Source of the DNA: Pelodera strongyloides
Taxonomy: Eukaryota > Nematoda > Chromadorea > Rhabditida > Rhabditidae
Assembly (NCBI GenBank): GCA_036852015.1
Contig: JAANDG010000177.1
Location: 1-64,000, forward strand
Direction: 5' to 3'
DNA length: 64,000 nucleotides
Position 1 is the first letter of the stretch. Each line of letters opens with the position of its first letter. The position numbers and the translations under genes are program-made. Below, piece by piece: positions 39,134-52,000 of this stretch. The notes under the pieces were generated by a model that was not told where the DNA came from, did not search any database, and worked only from the letters and a program-made list of their open reading frames with translations.

Positions 39134-39510
39134 AGGGACGCGGGCACCTTTTTGTCCCTATTATACACTTTGTGTTTTTACCTGAATAATATGAATCTGA
39201 ATAATATGTAGAACATGATCAGACAAAAAAGTGGCCAAGGCCAAGCACCACAGTAAGACTGAAAACCCAAATGTTAAAATGCCCGCGAGATACATATGCC
39301 ACAAATTAAAACGTTAGTCAACTCATTATCAGCATGACCATATGGACAATTGTGATCAGGGTTACGGTTGATAATGGCCTAGGAACACTATTTTTCGTCG
39401 CTTTTTCACTAGGTGATGGTGCATTTCCTGCAAAAAAACTATGTTCCACTTGTTATTCAGCTAATAAAACACAAAGTATACAAAAGGGAGAAAAAGGTGA
39501 CCACGTCCCT
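39134..39510. mobile_element. MITE with about 45-bp inverted repeats
   Basis: Flanked by TTAA on both sides (39130-39133, 39511-39514). The ends read AGGGACGCGGGCACCTTTTT and, in reverse complement, AGGGACGTGGTCACCTTTTT; similarity extends inward through a CACTTTGTGTTTTA block. It has no coding capacity. A TA or TTAA duplication fits, pointing to a Tc1/mariner-like or piggyBac-like source. Confidence 0.75.
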
Positions 39511-40115
39511 TTAATATCCGGTCTACTGAACATGTCCGAATGAACGCACACTTCATTTGGTTTTCACATGTTTTATTCAGCACAATGAGAATGACAGAAA
39601 AATGAAGATACGACAAAATTACACTAGCTTATTTTCATTGGCATGATATTTTAACAAAAACGGGCGTGCAAGATACATGTCTAATTCTTTTCGCCAGTCT
39701 CGAAGAATAGTGAAGCCCCAAAGCAACTGGAGTGTGCAAATTTGATTGTTTCAGCAAAGTGAAATCTATTTTGTAGAGATTCAGTCTGTGTCTAGTGTTA
39801 AAATTTTAAATGAACAGATTCGAAAACTATCGCAGTGATATGTGCTATACAACACTGTTATTTGAGAACTACAAGTCATCTGTAATTTTAAGGTTAAAAG
39901 TGGTATGTGGTGCTAGGCATGTAATAATGACAAATGACGTGATGCGGAAAAAAAAGAAGAGAAGATCTTTTGAAAATTAATGGTTCATGGTTAAGTGATA
40001 GGTCGTAAGTTGGGATCAATATTGGGAATCATGAACCATGTTGAGTGGCAGTTGTTGTCTATGAGGTAGATATCCTCTTCCCAACTCTTATCCCACAACG
40101 AACAAAAACACAAGG

Positions 40116-40116
<1 letters not shown>

Positions 40117-40188
<72 letters not shown>
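40117..40188 (+). repeat. about 70-nt poly(A) homopolymer
   Basis: An almost uninterrupted A run, followed by TCC and a further A9. No coding copy or SINE-like body was recognised upstream, so it is either a retroposed tail whose body I cannot identify or an expanded or assembly-affected homopolymer. Confidence 0.9.
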
Positions 40189-40191
<3 letters not shown>

Positions 40192-41318
40192 AAAAAAAAA
40201 ACTTTCCTTTAAAAGGCGGATAGACTTATTGAAGAAATATTGATCGCCGAAATATATATTTTTCTGTCATACTAAAAACGTATCACTATGGATTAGCTGA
40301 CATTGCAAAGTGCAAGCAATAATGATGATGAATACTGCAGTAGAATTTAATACTTTATTTAATCATATTTAAAAGTATTGAATGTTATAATTGAATGTAA
40401 TGGCACTCCAAGTAATTAAAGCCGGACTTAAGAAATATCCAAATTGTGACGATTTGTTTCGAATTCATTTCGGGGGACGTTGCGCATTGCCAATGCAGGG
40501 CAGATGACGCCCCGACACGCAAAATGAAATGAGAAACAAAATGAGATTGGAATATGCAAAACTCTCGGGAAAAACAAGCATGATACAGAAAAAAATCTGC
40601 CGTTCTTAAACGAAGATGTAGAATAAAATTCAATACAAATCAAGACCATAAAGTGATTATATATATATATATATATGTATAAACGCAGCGTTAAAATAGC
40701 TGTACTATACGTTAAGTGAAAAATACCCTGTCGTTGATTGAAAAGAACTGTGACCTGTCCCAGTTACGGAACCAATGTGAATTGTTTTGCACATTTAATT
40801 CACAGACAAACCATCATATGAAAAAGTTTATTGATTCTGGTAGAGATCTTGTAAATAAGCGAATAAACAATGACTAGGATGATGTTGGTGAAGGCAGATG
40901 AAAACCTTCTGAAGGGCTTCGATTACGAAATCGATCATGTAAAACACACACCACTACATCCACAAATAAGCAGTATATGTACAACCCATAGTATAAGGGA
41001 ATGCGATTCTTATGCGAACTTACTATAAGTTGTGAATGTAATAAAAATAGACAAAATCAGTAATATTTAAATAAATTAGAACGATGCATACTTTTAGGGA
41101 ATGCTCGCAGAAACGAACCCAATAATTACTACAGCGAACGTACAAAAAAACATCATTTCCTATAGCAGCACTTTGCTGATATCAGCTTAAAGTATGTCAA
41201 CCTCATGGACCCGTTATCTCGGTTGATTACTGTGCTCACTCAACGCTTTAATGATTCAAGGTTTTCGTTAGTTTTACCTTTCAAATTGAGTAACAATATA
41301 GAAGGAGATTGTTTGTGC

Positions 41319-44300
41319 CTAGTTCTTAAAGAGAGGCGGTGTAACATTTTCCATATATTCGCTGTAAGCCTGCATGTTTCCTGGTGGATCATACTTGATC
41401 ACAACGTACAACATTGGTAGTGCCATTAAAGGCTGGCACGGGCTAAACGATTTGTTATTATTACTGATATATTATTTGTGCACTTTTGTCAAATGTGTTT
41501 TGAAGATATTTATTTGTTACGTTCTACGTTTTTGTCAACGACATACACACACCCAACAAGTGGGTTTTATTCTACTATAAAAAGGCAATAAAAGTTACCC
41601 TCTCTTGATTCCAGTTGAATATCTGATTGCAACTCCTACTCCCATTCGGCTGCTAGCTTTCCACACAAGTTGCGTGAAATGTCCATACTTGTGGAAGGTT
41701 CCGGGAGAGTACCTAGAGTTTCACTGGTGATAAATACGACACTCCAATCTAATAGATCATACAACCAAAGTCACATCTATTCATTCCTATAAAGATGGAA
41801 ATGAAGATCCTGATATTTGTGAAAACAGCCTTATCCAGGATTCCCCAACCATTTGCACAGTGGCGACATTTCTGTGCTTGCCATTTATCCAATTCATTGT
41901 GCCATCCCTAGCAAGCACTGTTTATCACCTGTCTGTCAACAATTTATCAGTCTGCAATGGACTATGTGTCCTTGCCAATCCCGACTACTTCCCATTTTTA
42001 TCCCTTTGAAGGAACCGATCCTGGCCAAGACCTTGAAGTCTCAGGAATCCAGGGCCGAGCAGAAAACAAGTTTGCTAAACGCTAATAGATAAACAGTTCA
42101 CTCGCGGTATCATCATTCGAAGTGACTTCTGTCGAAAAGCTATGCTGACGTCACAATATCAGAATTAACAGTTTCATCGAGACGTTCCAATTTGTTATTT
42201 TCTCTAGCAAGGTCAGCAAGTTTCCGCAACTGAACCATTTTTCAGCCCTCAAAGTCGCTAAACCTCTTTAGCCGTGTTTACGTTCTATATCTGGCGATGG
42301 GATCATTGCAGTTTTTGCGCGACAACAATCCTTGTTTATGTTTGTATAAATAAGATGTCTGCTTATGATAGCCGACATAAGCAACTCGTGTGAAATTCGG
42401 AGATATGGTTTCAAGGGGAAAACACACAAACAAGAGTTAAACAGTTCATGGGAATGTATCGCCCTTGTATCGTCTTTTTTACTCTTTATTTTGTCCTAGC
42501 TCTATATGGATAAGTTTGCAGCGGACAGCTGAGCGAACTGTTTATCTCTCTTAAATGGTCGACCGGAAGCGTGCAAAATAAATGAAAAGGTTGGCGCCAG
42601 GGTGACGGGGAGAATTATTATACCGATTGGGATATATGCCCCCGTTCCCCAGGGGCGATGACATAGCACGTGCTAATAAGGAATAGGGAAATATGGGAAG
42701 AAGTTTATAAACATATGAGCTACTTAAGAAGGTCAATTACAGTAGGCTCACTGATATTATATGTGGTGAAACAATCTTATATTTAATTGGGCACCCAATC
42801 AATTTACTAGAGAAATTGAAACAATATGATGGTTCAAAGAAAGGTTCAACACGATTAAATAAATATTTTTTCGTGCTTATGTCGAAGGCGAATTAGTTCA
42901 ATAATAAATCCCTGACACCTCGTGCATTGTTGCTTCTAATGCTATAATTTGACTTTATGTCGAGACAATATATATTATACTAGGAAAATTGTTGGCATAC
43001 CTTCCGTAGTTGTATCCAATGCCCTCTAAGTAGAATCCCTGTGTGACCACTTCGGCGAAAAGGTCAGGATTCACCAAATTATTTGCAGCAAAGTAGAAGA
43101 GATTTTCGCCGTAACTGCAAAAAATATACATAATCAGGCTATTGAAGTAACTTTTGTGCACTATACGTTCCAAACACTTCAGTGCTTCTTTTTCTTTTAT
43201 GAAATATTGTTTCGAACAAACGACATTACGCTTAAGAAACTTTGTGTATTTTCGATTCTTTCCTTTTTTCGATATAATCTCCAAATCCCTGAAAATGGCT
43301 TTGGCAGACTTTTAGCCTAAGCCGTTGAAAGCAGTAAATTACATAAACCGTGATCTGAGCAAATTGTTCACATGTTCAAAGCACAATAGTGCTCGGAAGT
43401 TCCATCGTACGCAACAAACTTGTGCCATCCGGTTGGAAAAGTGGACAGTGAGTTTTCGAAAAGCAAGACAAGTTGTCTTTTTGGCAAGTGGACGCATGAT
43501 CATCCAAGAGCAATGTCAATCACTTACTTTCTCGGTTTCTCGTGGACGAGGCACTCTTGCCTGTTTCCAAGACTATCGGCCCATCGTTGCGCGTATGCTT
43601 CGAGTTTAGGGTCGTAACTGAGGGGCGCTGCTCCGTGACGAGCTCTATACGCATTATGATGAGCCACCATCTAAAAATAGTTCTTACAGAAAGGATTACT
43701 TTTAACATTCTTTAAGGCAGGACCCATAAAAAATGAGATCTGAAAGATTCATAAAAATAATAATGATTACCCTATTTTTGAACATGTTCACATCAAAATG
43801 GCTGGCAGGTACTCCGCGACGAATTCCTTCGATCAGCAAGAACTGGCGAATTTGATTAATCTGAATTTAAATTTATGAATTTAAACATGTTGGTTTTCCA
43901 TCAACATTCTCAGTAATCACCGCAATGTCGTGCCGGCTCCGAATATCATATAGGTAACAACTCACACTGTTTAGGTGTTGTACGATTCCGTTCCCTGATA
44001 AAGTCGGCATTTGCGTCGCTGATACCGGAGGAATAGTCTTCATTGATTTGTACTTTTCTAATGCTGTTGGTTTGGTCACTTTGGCGAGTGGAAATCGGTT
44101 TCTCTAGAAAACGATGAATTCAAACAAATACTTGGAAGAACTGCGTTGAACCTCAGTTGCATAAACAAATAGAGAGAACCCTTGTTGTTCTGATTTCCTT
44201 GGATTCTGTGCATTAGGTTCTTGATCTACATCGGAACGCCATACTGGCAGCGATTTGAAGTAATTTGATGAGCATGAATTTCTCACATTTGTGGTGGGAA

Positions 44301-45441
44301 CGTAGAATTTGTGAGTCGTTTTGTGTGTTTGACTGTGAAGGCCAACACCGAGAAGAATGTACGTCATACTGAAAATATTTTTTCTTGTCATATTATTGTG
44401 AAAAAAGCGGTCAAGACATCTTTTTCATAAAATCTTAATATGCTTCATATTTTCAAATGCAAATACCGCATATCAGAGTGATAGTTGGTGGTGATTCGCT
44501 CAGTGGTTTTCCTTGTCGAGTGCTGTATTTGTTGCCAAGTGGGATTGGTAATCACCTCGCCTCCAAGCGTAACCCGCACATAATAATAGTCACTTGTATC
44601 CTGGAAAAGATTCTTTAGCTTATAAAATAAAAGTATGAAAAATAATTGGAGTTTGTCTTCCAGATATGTATACTGCTACTGCATACAGAAACGTACCATA
44701 TCAAAGTTTGCTGAAAGACATTTGTGTGAATCAGACGAGTGCATGCATGCAGAACTATACACGGCCTGAAAGTACATTTGTTCTGTAAGATAAAAACTTC
44801 GTAAAACAGAAAAAAACATGAGCAATGAGACACTAATAGCATCCCGTAAAGGTAAATGATTCTCAGAAAACAAGATCAAACATACTTTAAAGGTACTTTC
44901 CATCGCTGTTTTCCCTTTCAATTCGTGTGAACAGGTGCAGTCTCGGCTAGCTGCTGGATTGAACGTCGGAGCATGGCAGGCACAAAAACTAAAACATCAA
45001 ATTAACACCAATTGGACTGGTGTTACAATGTATGAGTGAATTAATTCCAATAATACAACAGAAGGAATAAAAAACTGTGCCGATCAAGGAGATTAAAGAA
45101 ATCATAGAACGAGTTCAATTGAAAAAAGCATGACCCTTACGTGAACGCGTATCTCTGGTTTAGTGCAGATCCTAGCTCCGTCCTCTCCACTCCTTTGTAA
45201 CTTAACACAACAAGCTCTGTTGATGCATTCTGTAATCAAGTTGTTTTTGCTGTTAGAATATATGGATAACCATGTTTTATAAAAAAAATGTTAAAAAGTA
45301 ATTGCTAAAATGGGTTTTGAATCTCTACTACATTTGTAAAATAGTTGCGCTTTTCGCTAAATTACTATGAACAGTCATACCCACCACAAAGCTTGGGCAT
45401 GTTGCCAGTAGGCTGCCGAAGATTGCGAGTGCCAGGATCAT
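41319..45441 (-). CDS. GAPR-1-type CAP (SCP/TAPS) protein with long N-terminus
   Basis: Exons: 45441-45385 (or -45381), 45229-45141, 44988-44886, 44600-44467, 44368-44152, 44103-43966, 43860-43771, 43670-43528, 43114-43001, 41712-41599 and 41442-41319; about 440 aa. The C-terminal third is a CAP domain: AHHNAYRARHGAAPL, YGENLFYF, FYLEGIGYNYGR, KYGHFTQLVW and the closing YVVIKYDPPGNM and ENVTPP. The two His and two Glu of the CAP cavity are present (H in AHHN, E in YGEN, E in YLEG, H in GHFTQ). The order and the ending are those of the GAPR-1/GLIPR2 branch. The first exon encodes a hydrophobic start (MILALAIFGSLLATCPSFV), so the protein may be secreted. The N-terminal 276 residues, with a Cys cluster (FCACHAPTF, DCTCSHE), match no family I know. 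The exon 1-2 junction is ambiguous, and other 5' exons may exist near 46220-46490. Confidence 0.8.
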
Positions 45442-47655
45442 TTTCCCGGAAAGTTACGTTTTCCCTTGCTACCGCCTTATATAGGCCGCCGATCAGAGCG
45501 CCCGCAGGAGAACCGGAAACAGCTCTTAAGGCGGGTGCACCACGCCTCCCCCATACAGTAGTATCCCGTGGGTGGTATGCCATGTGTGGATGGCGCGCAC
45601 GTTATCCAAGTGCCGGTCAAATACGCCCACGCAATCTTGAAATACCTAAGCGGATAAGTGTAGTGATGACTTAAGTCTTTAGTACATCGTCTTGACCCAA
45701 TCGGACTGAACACTTGGTTCCACAATTATCATCCAAGCGATGAACTCATGTGTACATATTTGAGTATCAAAACGGAAACAATCGACTTTCTTCACTACAT
45801 TTGTCAAAATTAAAAGTTCATTGTAGAAATTAAGTTACACTTTAAATGTCAACTGAATTTTTTCTTCGATTTTTATTGCGGCAATGGAAAGTGCAAAGAG
45901 AGCAAGGTCATATTGGGGTCACACGCGACCATGGAAATTCAACGAATTTTTCATTTTTTTTTCGTAAAGAAAATCCTCTTTGCAGAGAATCCTGTAATGA
46001 ATGATATCATTTTGTAGCCACTGTGTCTAGCTCACTGTCTCCAGATGTTTCAGTTGTAATATTGTGGCTTTCATAGTTGGAGAAGTAGAATCTTTGTGAC
46101 AATTTACTTCAACACTTTCTTGTATTCATGGAGTTCCGAATTTGATCCATAATAAGCGATTAAAAGGAATACGCCTAAAACCAATAGATATTTTATATGG
46201 ATGTCTTCATCACATTACCTGTAAACCATCAATATAAATGGTTTGTACTTGCTGATAATTGTCAAAAAGATGTATCGATGCTGGAGCAACCAAAGTAAAC
46301 GTATAGGCCTCGAATGGAGGTATCACAATTTTGTCGCTAAATGGAAGGCTATGCAGATTTCATATGGATCTAGCAGTGAATTCAACCCTACATAATGATG
46401 ACAGCTTCTTGAAGAACTGCCTCCACTTATTGTACCAGTAAAGCAAATCAACTGTTGACATTGAATTCTCGGTCCCCGTCAACAATACACTAGATAGACT
46501 AGGCGGATGGGTTTGCAATAGTACAGACAGAAGGGATCCGTAAACAGACTAAACATCTGTGCCGGCAAGTTGAAAATACCAACAACAAAGTTGCACGGCG
46601 TAATGCGACAGACTACACCACGCAGAACTATGACTTGTTGTGCTTGTTGTGCCTTTAATGAACAAAAAGGCGATTTGCAAATTAAGTGTTTTTAACTGTG
46701 GATCACTCTTTATCAACCTGCTGATCTGTACGCACGGGCTCAAAAAATGTTTGTGTAACCAAAACATGAACGAGCATACGTCCCGCACCTCCATTTGGTC
46801 TATTTATCACCGTAGGTAGCCGAAAACCACCGTAGGTAGCCGAAAACCACTTGAGTGCTGACGCAAATCTTCCGTCATTTACAAGAAAAGTGGTGAACAG
46901 TGTCATGGACAATGTTTTGGTATTACAAATGTCCAATTACAAAAGCGAACTGTAGATCACAGGGTACAGTGATCCTCTTAGAAAGTCTCAAGTGTGCTCT
47001 AATCCATACAATTTGAATACAGTCCAATCGCAACAATGAATACATTCAGTCCAAAAAAAGAAGAAGAGAACATTGCCTACGCAGTAAAGAACGGAATTTT
47101 CTAACATCCGTTTTAAAGTTTAAAGAAACTAAATTTGGGATTAGAGTATATATGTGTCCAAACCATCAGCATGAACTCGCACTTTTAATATGTGTACATC
47201 AACGTGTTTTTTAGAAAGGCGAAATTCATACCAGCAAGAACATCGAACAATTAGAACCACACAAAGAGTCAATGTTTCTCTATTTAATATCATTTCTTTT
47301 TCATGTTACATTTTACGCCGAGCAAACTATGCCAAAAACATTTTGCCAAGGAATTGATTTGAGAAAAACAAAACTAATATGTTCCCTTGCTGACACTTTG
47401 ACTGCACATGTTGTTTGCATAGCATGATAGTTAGGACTAAAAACACTTTTCAATTCTATATCACGCATTGTTACGGGTGCGCCATTATTTGAATTAGACG
47501 CTAACACGTAAATCGACTTCTAATAAGTTGGCAAACAAACACACATAAAAACCTATCAACACTTCCGGGCCTGCATAAGGGTTCGTCACAAATAATTTTG
47601 ATAATATTTGAAAAGCAGTTTGTTTGCCAGCAAAAATTTCGCTGGCAAAAAGAAC
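45442..47655. other. upstream region with two exon-like pieces
   Basis: Minus-strand piece 46331-46218 has acceptor CATTTAG and donor TTACAG|GTAATG and reads DKIVIPPFEAYTFTLVAPAS to YIDGLQ, ending in phase 0. A second piece near 46494-46393 reads GTENSMSTVDLLYWYNKW. Both look coding but cannot be joined to each other in phase. They may be 5' exons of the CAP gene or the end of a separate minus-strand gene. A 20-bp tandem duplication (CGTAGGTAGCCGAAAACCAC) lies at about 46812-46851. No gene was found further upstream. Confidence 0.45.
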
Positions 47656-47738
47656 TCCAGCCAACCGGATTCGAACCAGTGACCTAAGGATAGCTGCGAC
47701 TCTACAGTCCTCCGCTCTACCAACTGAGCTATGGCTGG
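47656..47738 (-). tRNA. tRNA-Tyr (GTA) with intron
   Basis: The acceptor arms CCAGCCA and TGGCTGG pair fully. The D-arm is GCTCAGTTGGTAGAGC, and the anticodon arm is GAGGA-CTGTAG followed by a short intron (about AGTCGCAGCT) before the 3' half A-TCCTT. The T-arm carries CTGGTTCGAATCCGG. The intron position after the base 3' of the anticodon is standard for tRNA-Tyr. Confidence 0.95.
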
Positions 47739-48055
47739 ATGTGATTTTTTGAATTTCATAAGCAACATACGCAGTTCACAGCAATACGTGCGGAAATATG
47801 AATAGTGTACACAAACAAAAATTTAGAACATGCGTAACTCTATTGACAAAAAAGCGGTTGAAATTAAATGACTTCACTCTAATTGCCTTGAAAATTCGCA
47901 AAACAAATAATGACTTGCATAATACCACGATGATAACTCAGTTCTTTAACACGGTTTTTAAACAATGATTTTTTTTTCAAAAAAGGAATAGATGAAGAAA
48001 GTATGCATGTAAGAAAAAAAGCGTGACACAAGAAAATTTTAATGACAAAACGAAC

Positions 48056-48137
48056 TCCAGCCAACCGGATTCGAACCAGTGACCTAAGATAGCTGCCACT
48101 CTACAGTCCTCCGCTCTACCAACTGAGCTATGGCTGG
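48056..48137 (-). tRNA. second tRNA-Tyr (GTA) copy, anticodon stem damaged
   Basis: Nearly identical to the copy 400 bp away and in the same orientation. It differs by a substitution in the intron and the loss of one C in the 3' anticodon stem (TCCTT becomes TCTT). The stem then has only four pairs including G-T wobbles, so processing or function may be impaired. It may be a recent pseudogene or a weakly functional copy. Confidence 0.8.
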
Positions 48138-49046
48138 AATGATAAGCGAATACCGGGGAACTCCGATAATTTGTCTATGATTTCGCAGGAAATTAAGAAA
48201 TTCCAATCAGACTGAGGTGATAAAAATCTTGAAATGAATACCAAAGAGCTTGAACAAGTAGTTTTCCAAGTACACATCGTAAAGGTTTTTTGAACCAGAT
48301 TTAAGAAAAATATTTATTAACATGCCAAGAGAAATAAACAAAAACAACGCAAAACCGGGAAATTCAATGAACCTTACAACCAGGAGGAGACAAGACAGCG
48401 ACCAGAGCGTTTTCACAAAAATTACAGACTAAAAGACTGTATTACGAGAGTTGAAATTCGAAACAGACTTCATTGAAAAGACTATTAAACAACAAGTGAA
48501 CTAGTGGCGAAACTGGGATGAATGTGTATGCTAAGTGAAATCATAACAATATAAAACGAAATAAATACGATATGGAAATGACCAGTGGATAAGCAACGAG
48601 AGGCATTAGTAACCCATAAAGGAGAATTTCACACAATACTAATACACTAAACTCACACACGACACCGAAAGAAGAGCGGAAAGGCAATTTGGACGCTCGC
48701 AAACCAAACCCGTAAAATAAAAAATACCGTATAAGATCAACCGTAGTAATTGCAGATGGACACTTAAAACAATTAGGTGAACGGAATGACAACAACAATG
48801 GAGTGTATTTGTGGGAAAAACAAGAAAAGTTGTTAGAATATATTAGTAGAAATACTCTTGAGAAAAAATCTTGCGTCACATCAACTAGAGCTGGAATTGA
48901 CAAATGGGCGAAGATATGCGAAGCGGTTAGAATTCGCGGCAATAAACAGGTATTAAATCGTAAACAATGATAAAGGCCCAAATAATCATAACAGAACACG
49001 TAAGGCTTCCTTGGAAAGACACTAGATTCTCCTAGAGAAAATGCAT
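48138..49046. other. 3' flank of the GPHR gene
   Basis: A 194-codon minus-strand open frame (49125-48541) begins inside the last GPHR exon in a different frame. It reads as low-complexity hydrophobic sequence without a domain, and is most likely 3' UTR or flank of GPHR. Confidence 0.5.
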
Positions 49047-52000
49047 CTAGTTGCGCATGTTGTGACCAATGTAGACGAAAATAAGGGAGAGGATCGCCGA
49101 AACGAGGAAGATGATATCGAACCACTTGTGATAGAAGTCAAACTTCAGCTGTCCCAGCACTTCGGTGACAATCAGTCGATACTCCGAAGGCATGTTCATA
49201 CGCATCAAGAGCACAGAAGACACAAAGTACATACCCTAAAATGGAGTGTCATTATTAGCAGAGTCGCATACGAAATCAGTTGTAGTGTTCAATGTATTCA
49301 CCGAAACCACACAATAAATTACCGATTTTGTTGCTTCAAATGGCACAATATCCGCAGAAATAGAGAAAATAACCCTGAAAACAGGCTTATTTTTAGCGTA
49401 AAATCACCAAACATTCAGGAGCTTACCATGAGCTGTGCGAGGACGAGCACGATTGTGTTGCTGGAGTGAGTGCTTGAGATCGCAATGAAGAATTTTGTGA
49501 GGAAGATGAGGAGACCACGAATGGAAGTGACCACAATGACGCCGACCAGAAGGAAGGAAATGTGCTGCGACCAGAAAGGAACCTGAAACAAAAAGGGAAT
49601 TGGTGATTAAAGGAAGGCAGTCACTTCAAAATCAACTTTTTTATTCGATTTTTATTAGATGCAAGCAGATTTATAAAACAATATGCAACCCATAAAAATC
49701 CACATAAAATGGAACTCAGGGAGAGAAATCAATGAGAATGAGTTTTGATAAATGACCGACGCCGGTGCATATATGCAATTGCCAGGGGTACTTGGAGAGT
49801 GAACAGCCTGCAGTGTTACACCTGGCGCGTGGTTTATCACTGCAGGGTATTTATTATGAAACTCTATACGGGCAATTATAAACTACGGTATATAAGTAAA
49901 AGTCATAAACAGGGGTTTCTCTCCCTGAGTTCGTTTTGCCGTACTTTGGCGCTGGAATCGTAGTTTTCTTCACATACTTGAACAATTAATGAAAAGCGAA
50001 TAAAAAATACGAATTTGTAGTGACTGCGATCCTTTAAGGAAACAACTGTCGATGTTCTCAGTAAACAACCTGAGGAGGGGGGTTAGAAGCATTATTGTCG
50101 TAAATAGTTTCTTGTTATAAAACTGTAGTGAACATTCTAGGCTCAGCGGGTACTGCGTTGAAATCACACAAGCTGATAATTGAGAAAACAGCGGATTTGG
50201 AGCAATGCGGTTGTATGGCAAACAAAATGATAAACAGTAGAATGAACTCACATCAATATCCAGTCCGACCCAGTGAACACCAATCTCCATTGCCTTAGTG
50301 ACCGGGTCAACCTAAATACGAGTAATGTTCAGAAAAGAACATGCTGGAGGTCGACAATTTTTCCACAAATAAGCGGCAAACGCTTGTTCCATGATTCTGT
50401 ACAATGAACGATTAAAATAGTAATTAGCCGCGTTCGATTGCAAGGTGGAGGTGGGCCAAAAATAAGAAAGAATGATAAGCTCTGAGAACGAATCGTTTGT
50501 TACAACAATATATGTGTAACAATAAGTGCAAAAGACGAGGATTCGGTACATGCTGTTGTCATATTACTGATAAAAAAGCTTGTATGAAAAACTTGGTTAT
50601 TATAATTACGACAATGACCAAGAACAAAGACCCACTCACATATTTCTTTCTTTTGCAGAACACCTTACGTTTCAAACAAATACTCACCTTTCCTTCTCTC
50701 TGGAACACAATGTTGATGGTACAGATGAACAGCTTCCACATACAATAGACGGCAAAGATGTGCCCGAGGAAATTGAACCAACGACCCAACAACGTCTTAG
50801 AGAAGTCCATTCGATCCTGAATAAACAAAATGTTCATTGGATGAACGGGGCGCTCACAAATACATGCTCACAAATACATGCACATAACTTCATACGCATA
50901 TTTCCAAAAAAATGCATGACGTAGACCGAAAATAAACAAGAAAAATGGGGTGAAAGGATAAATAAATCTCACCTTGTTGTTCTTCATTTCCACATACTTC
51001 AGGAACAGGCTCTGACCGAGTGCCTCGAGAGGTTCAGCATCAGATTCCAGATCCCTAAAGTGTTTACAATAATACTTTCAAAATAACCTGCCCAGGCGAA
51101 AAGCTGAATTTAAAGATGGTGATGAAGAGGGCATGGCTTGAAATAAAAAAACGTACTGGATCTGATTAGACAGCGAAGAGTTGGCACTGGAAGGAGAGCT
51201 GAGGTAGGAGGCAATTGCGTTGAAAAATCCACGAGGAGGCTCTTCTTCTAAAGCAAGATAGAATTTACCACAGCAGAAGGTAAGATAGTTTTAGAAGTAA
51301 CAAAAACTGCTGATGACTGTATTGGTATACAGTCGGTGAAAACGTAATGTGGAAGAGGACTGTGAAAATGTCTAACCAACCTTGATTGGAAGTCTGCAAC
51401 TGGAGGTGCTTCAGATGTGCAATTTTCTGCTTTTTTCTAACAATTTGATCCATGTTTTTCTTGATCTTTCGCTCCATTTGAGATATGTCGAGGTCGGACA
51501 CCTAAACCATGTTCGCATTTAACGATAAGTGCCGTTCAAACGGGGGTTTATGAATAACAACCATCATTCACCAATATCATATACCAACACAAAAATATCA
51601 AATATATGACACCCAACCAAGGGTTTTGAAATCTAAAAAAATCACCGGCGTGATGCAGATGGTCAAGTATGTATAAGGAGCGCAAAAATATCAAGCATAT
51701 GACACCCAACTAAGAGTTTTAAATAAAAAAATCACCGGTGTGATGAAGATGGTCAAGTATGTATAAGGAGCGTTAACAGCTCCAAACCCAGAAAGAATCG
51801 CCATACAAGTGACACCAATTATTCCCACTCGAGCAATTGCCTGTTCGATTGTGAAAATACCTAAACATGCATATTTTTGTAAACGATTTTGTTGGGAGAT
51901 CAGATAACGGCAAAATGTTCACAACATAATTTATGAAATAGTTTGGTAAGTCTGGTCAGGAGAATATGGCAAACAAATGTAAATAAACGTACCATGTTCG

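Larger units (their letters stand above)
38879..41318. other. intergenic with MITE and poly(A) tract
   Basis: This interval precedes the first exon of the EF-hand gene and lies beyond the 3' end of the CAP gene. It contains the element at 39134-39510, a long A homopolymer at 40117-40188 and a TA microsatellite near 40657-40677. No gene was recognised. Confidence 0.55.

Noticed and set aside
48541..49125. 194-codon minus-strand open frame
   Set aside because: It starts inside the final GPHR exon in another frame and runs into its 3' flank; the product is low-complexity hydrophobic with no domain or splice context.
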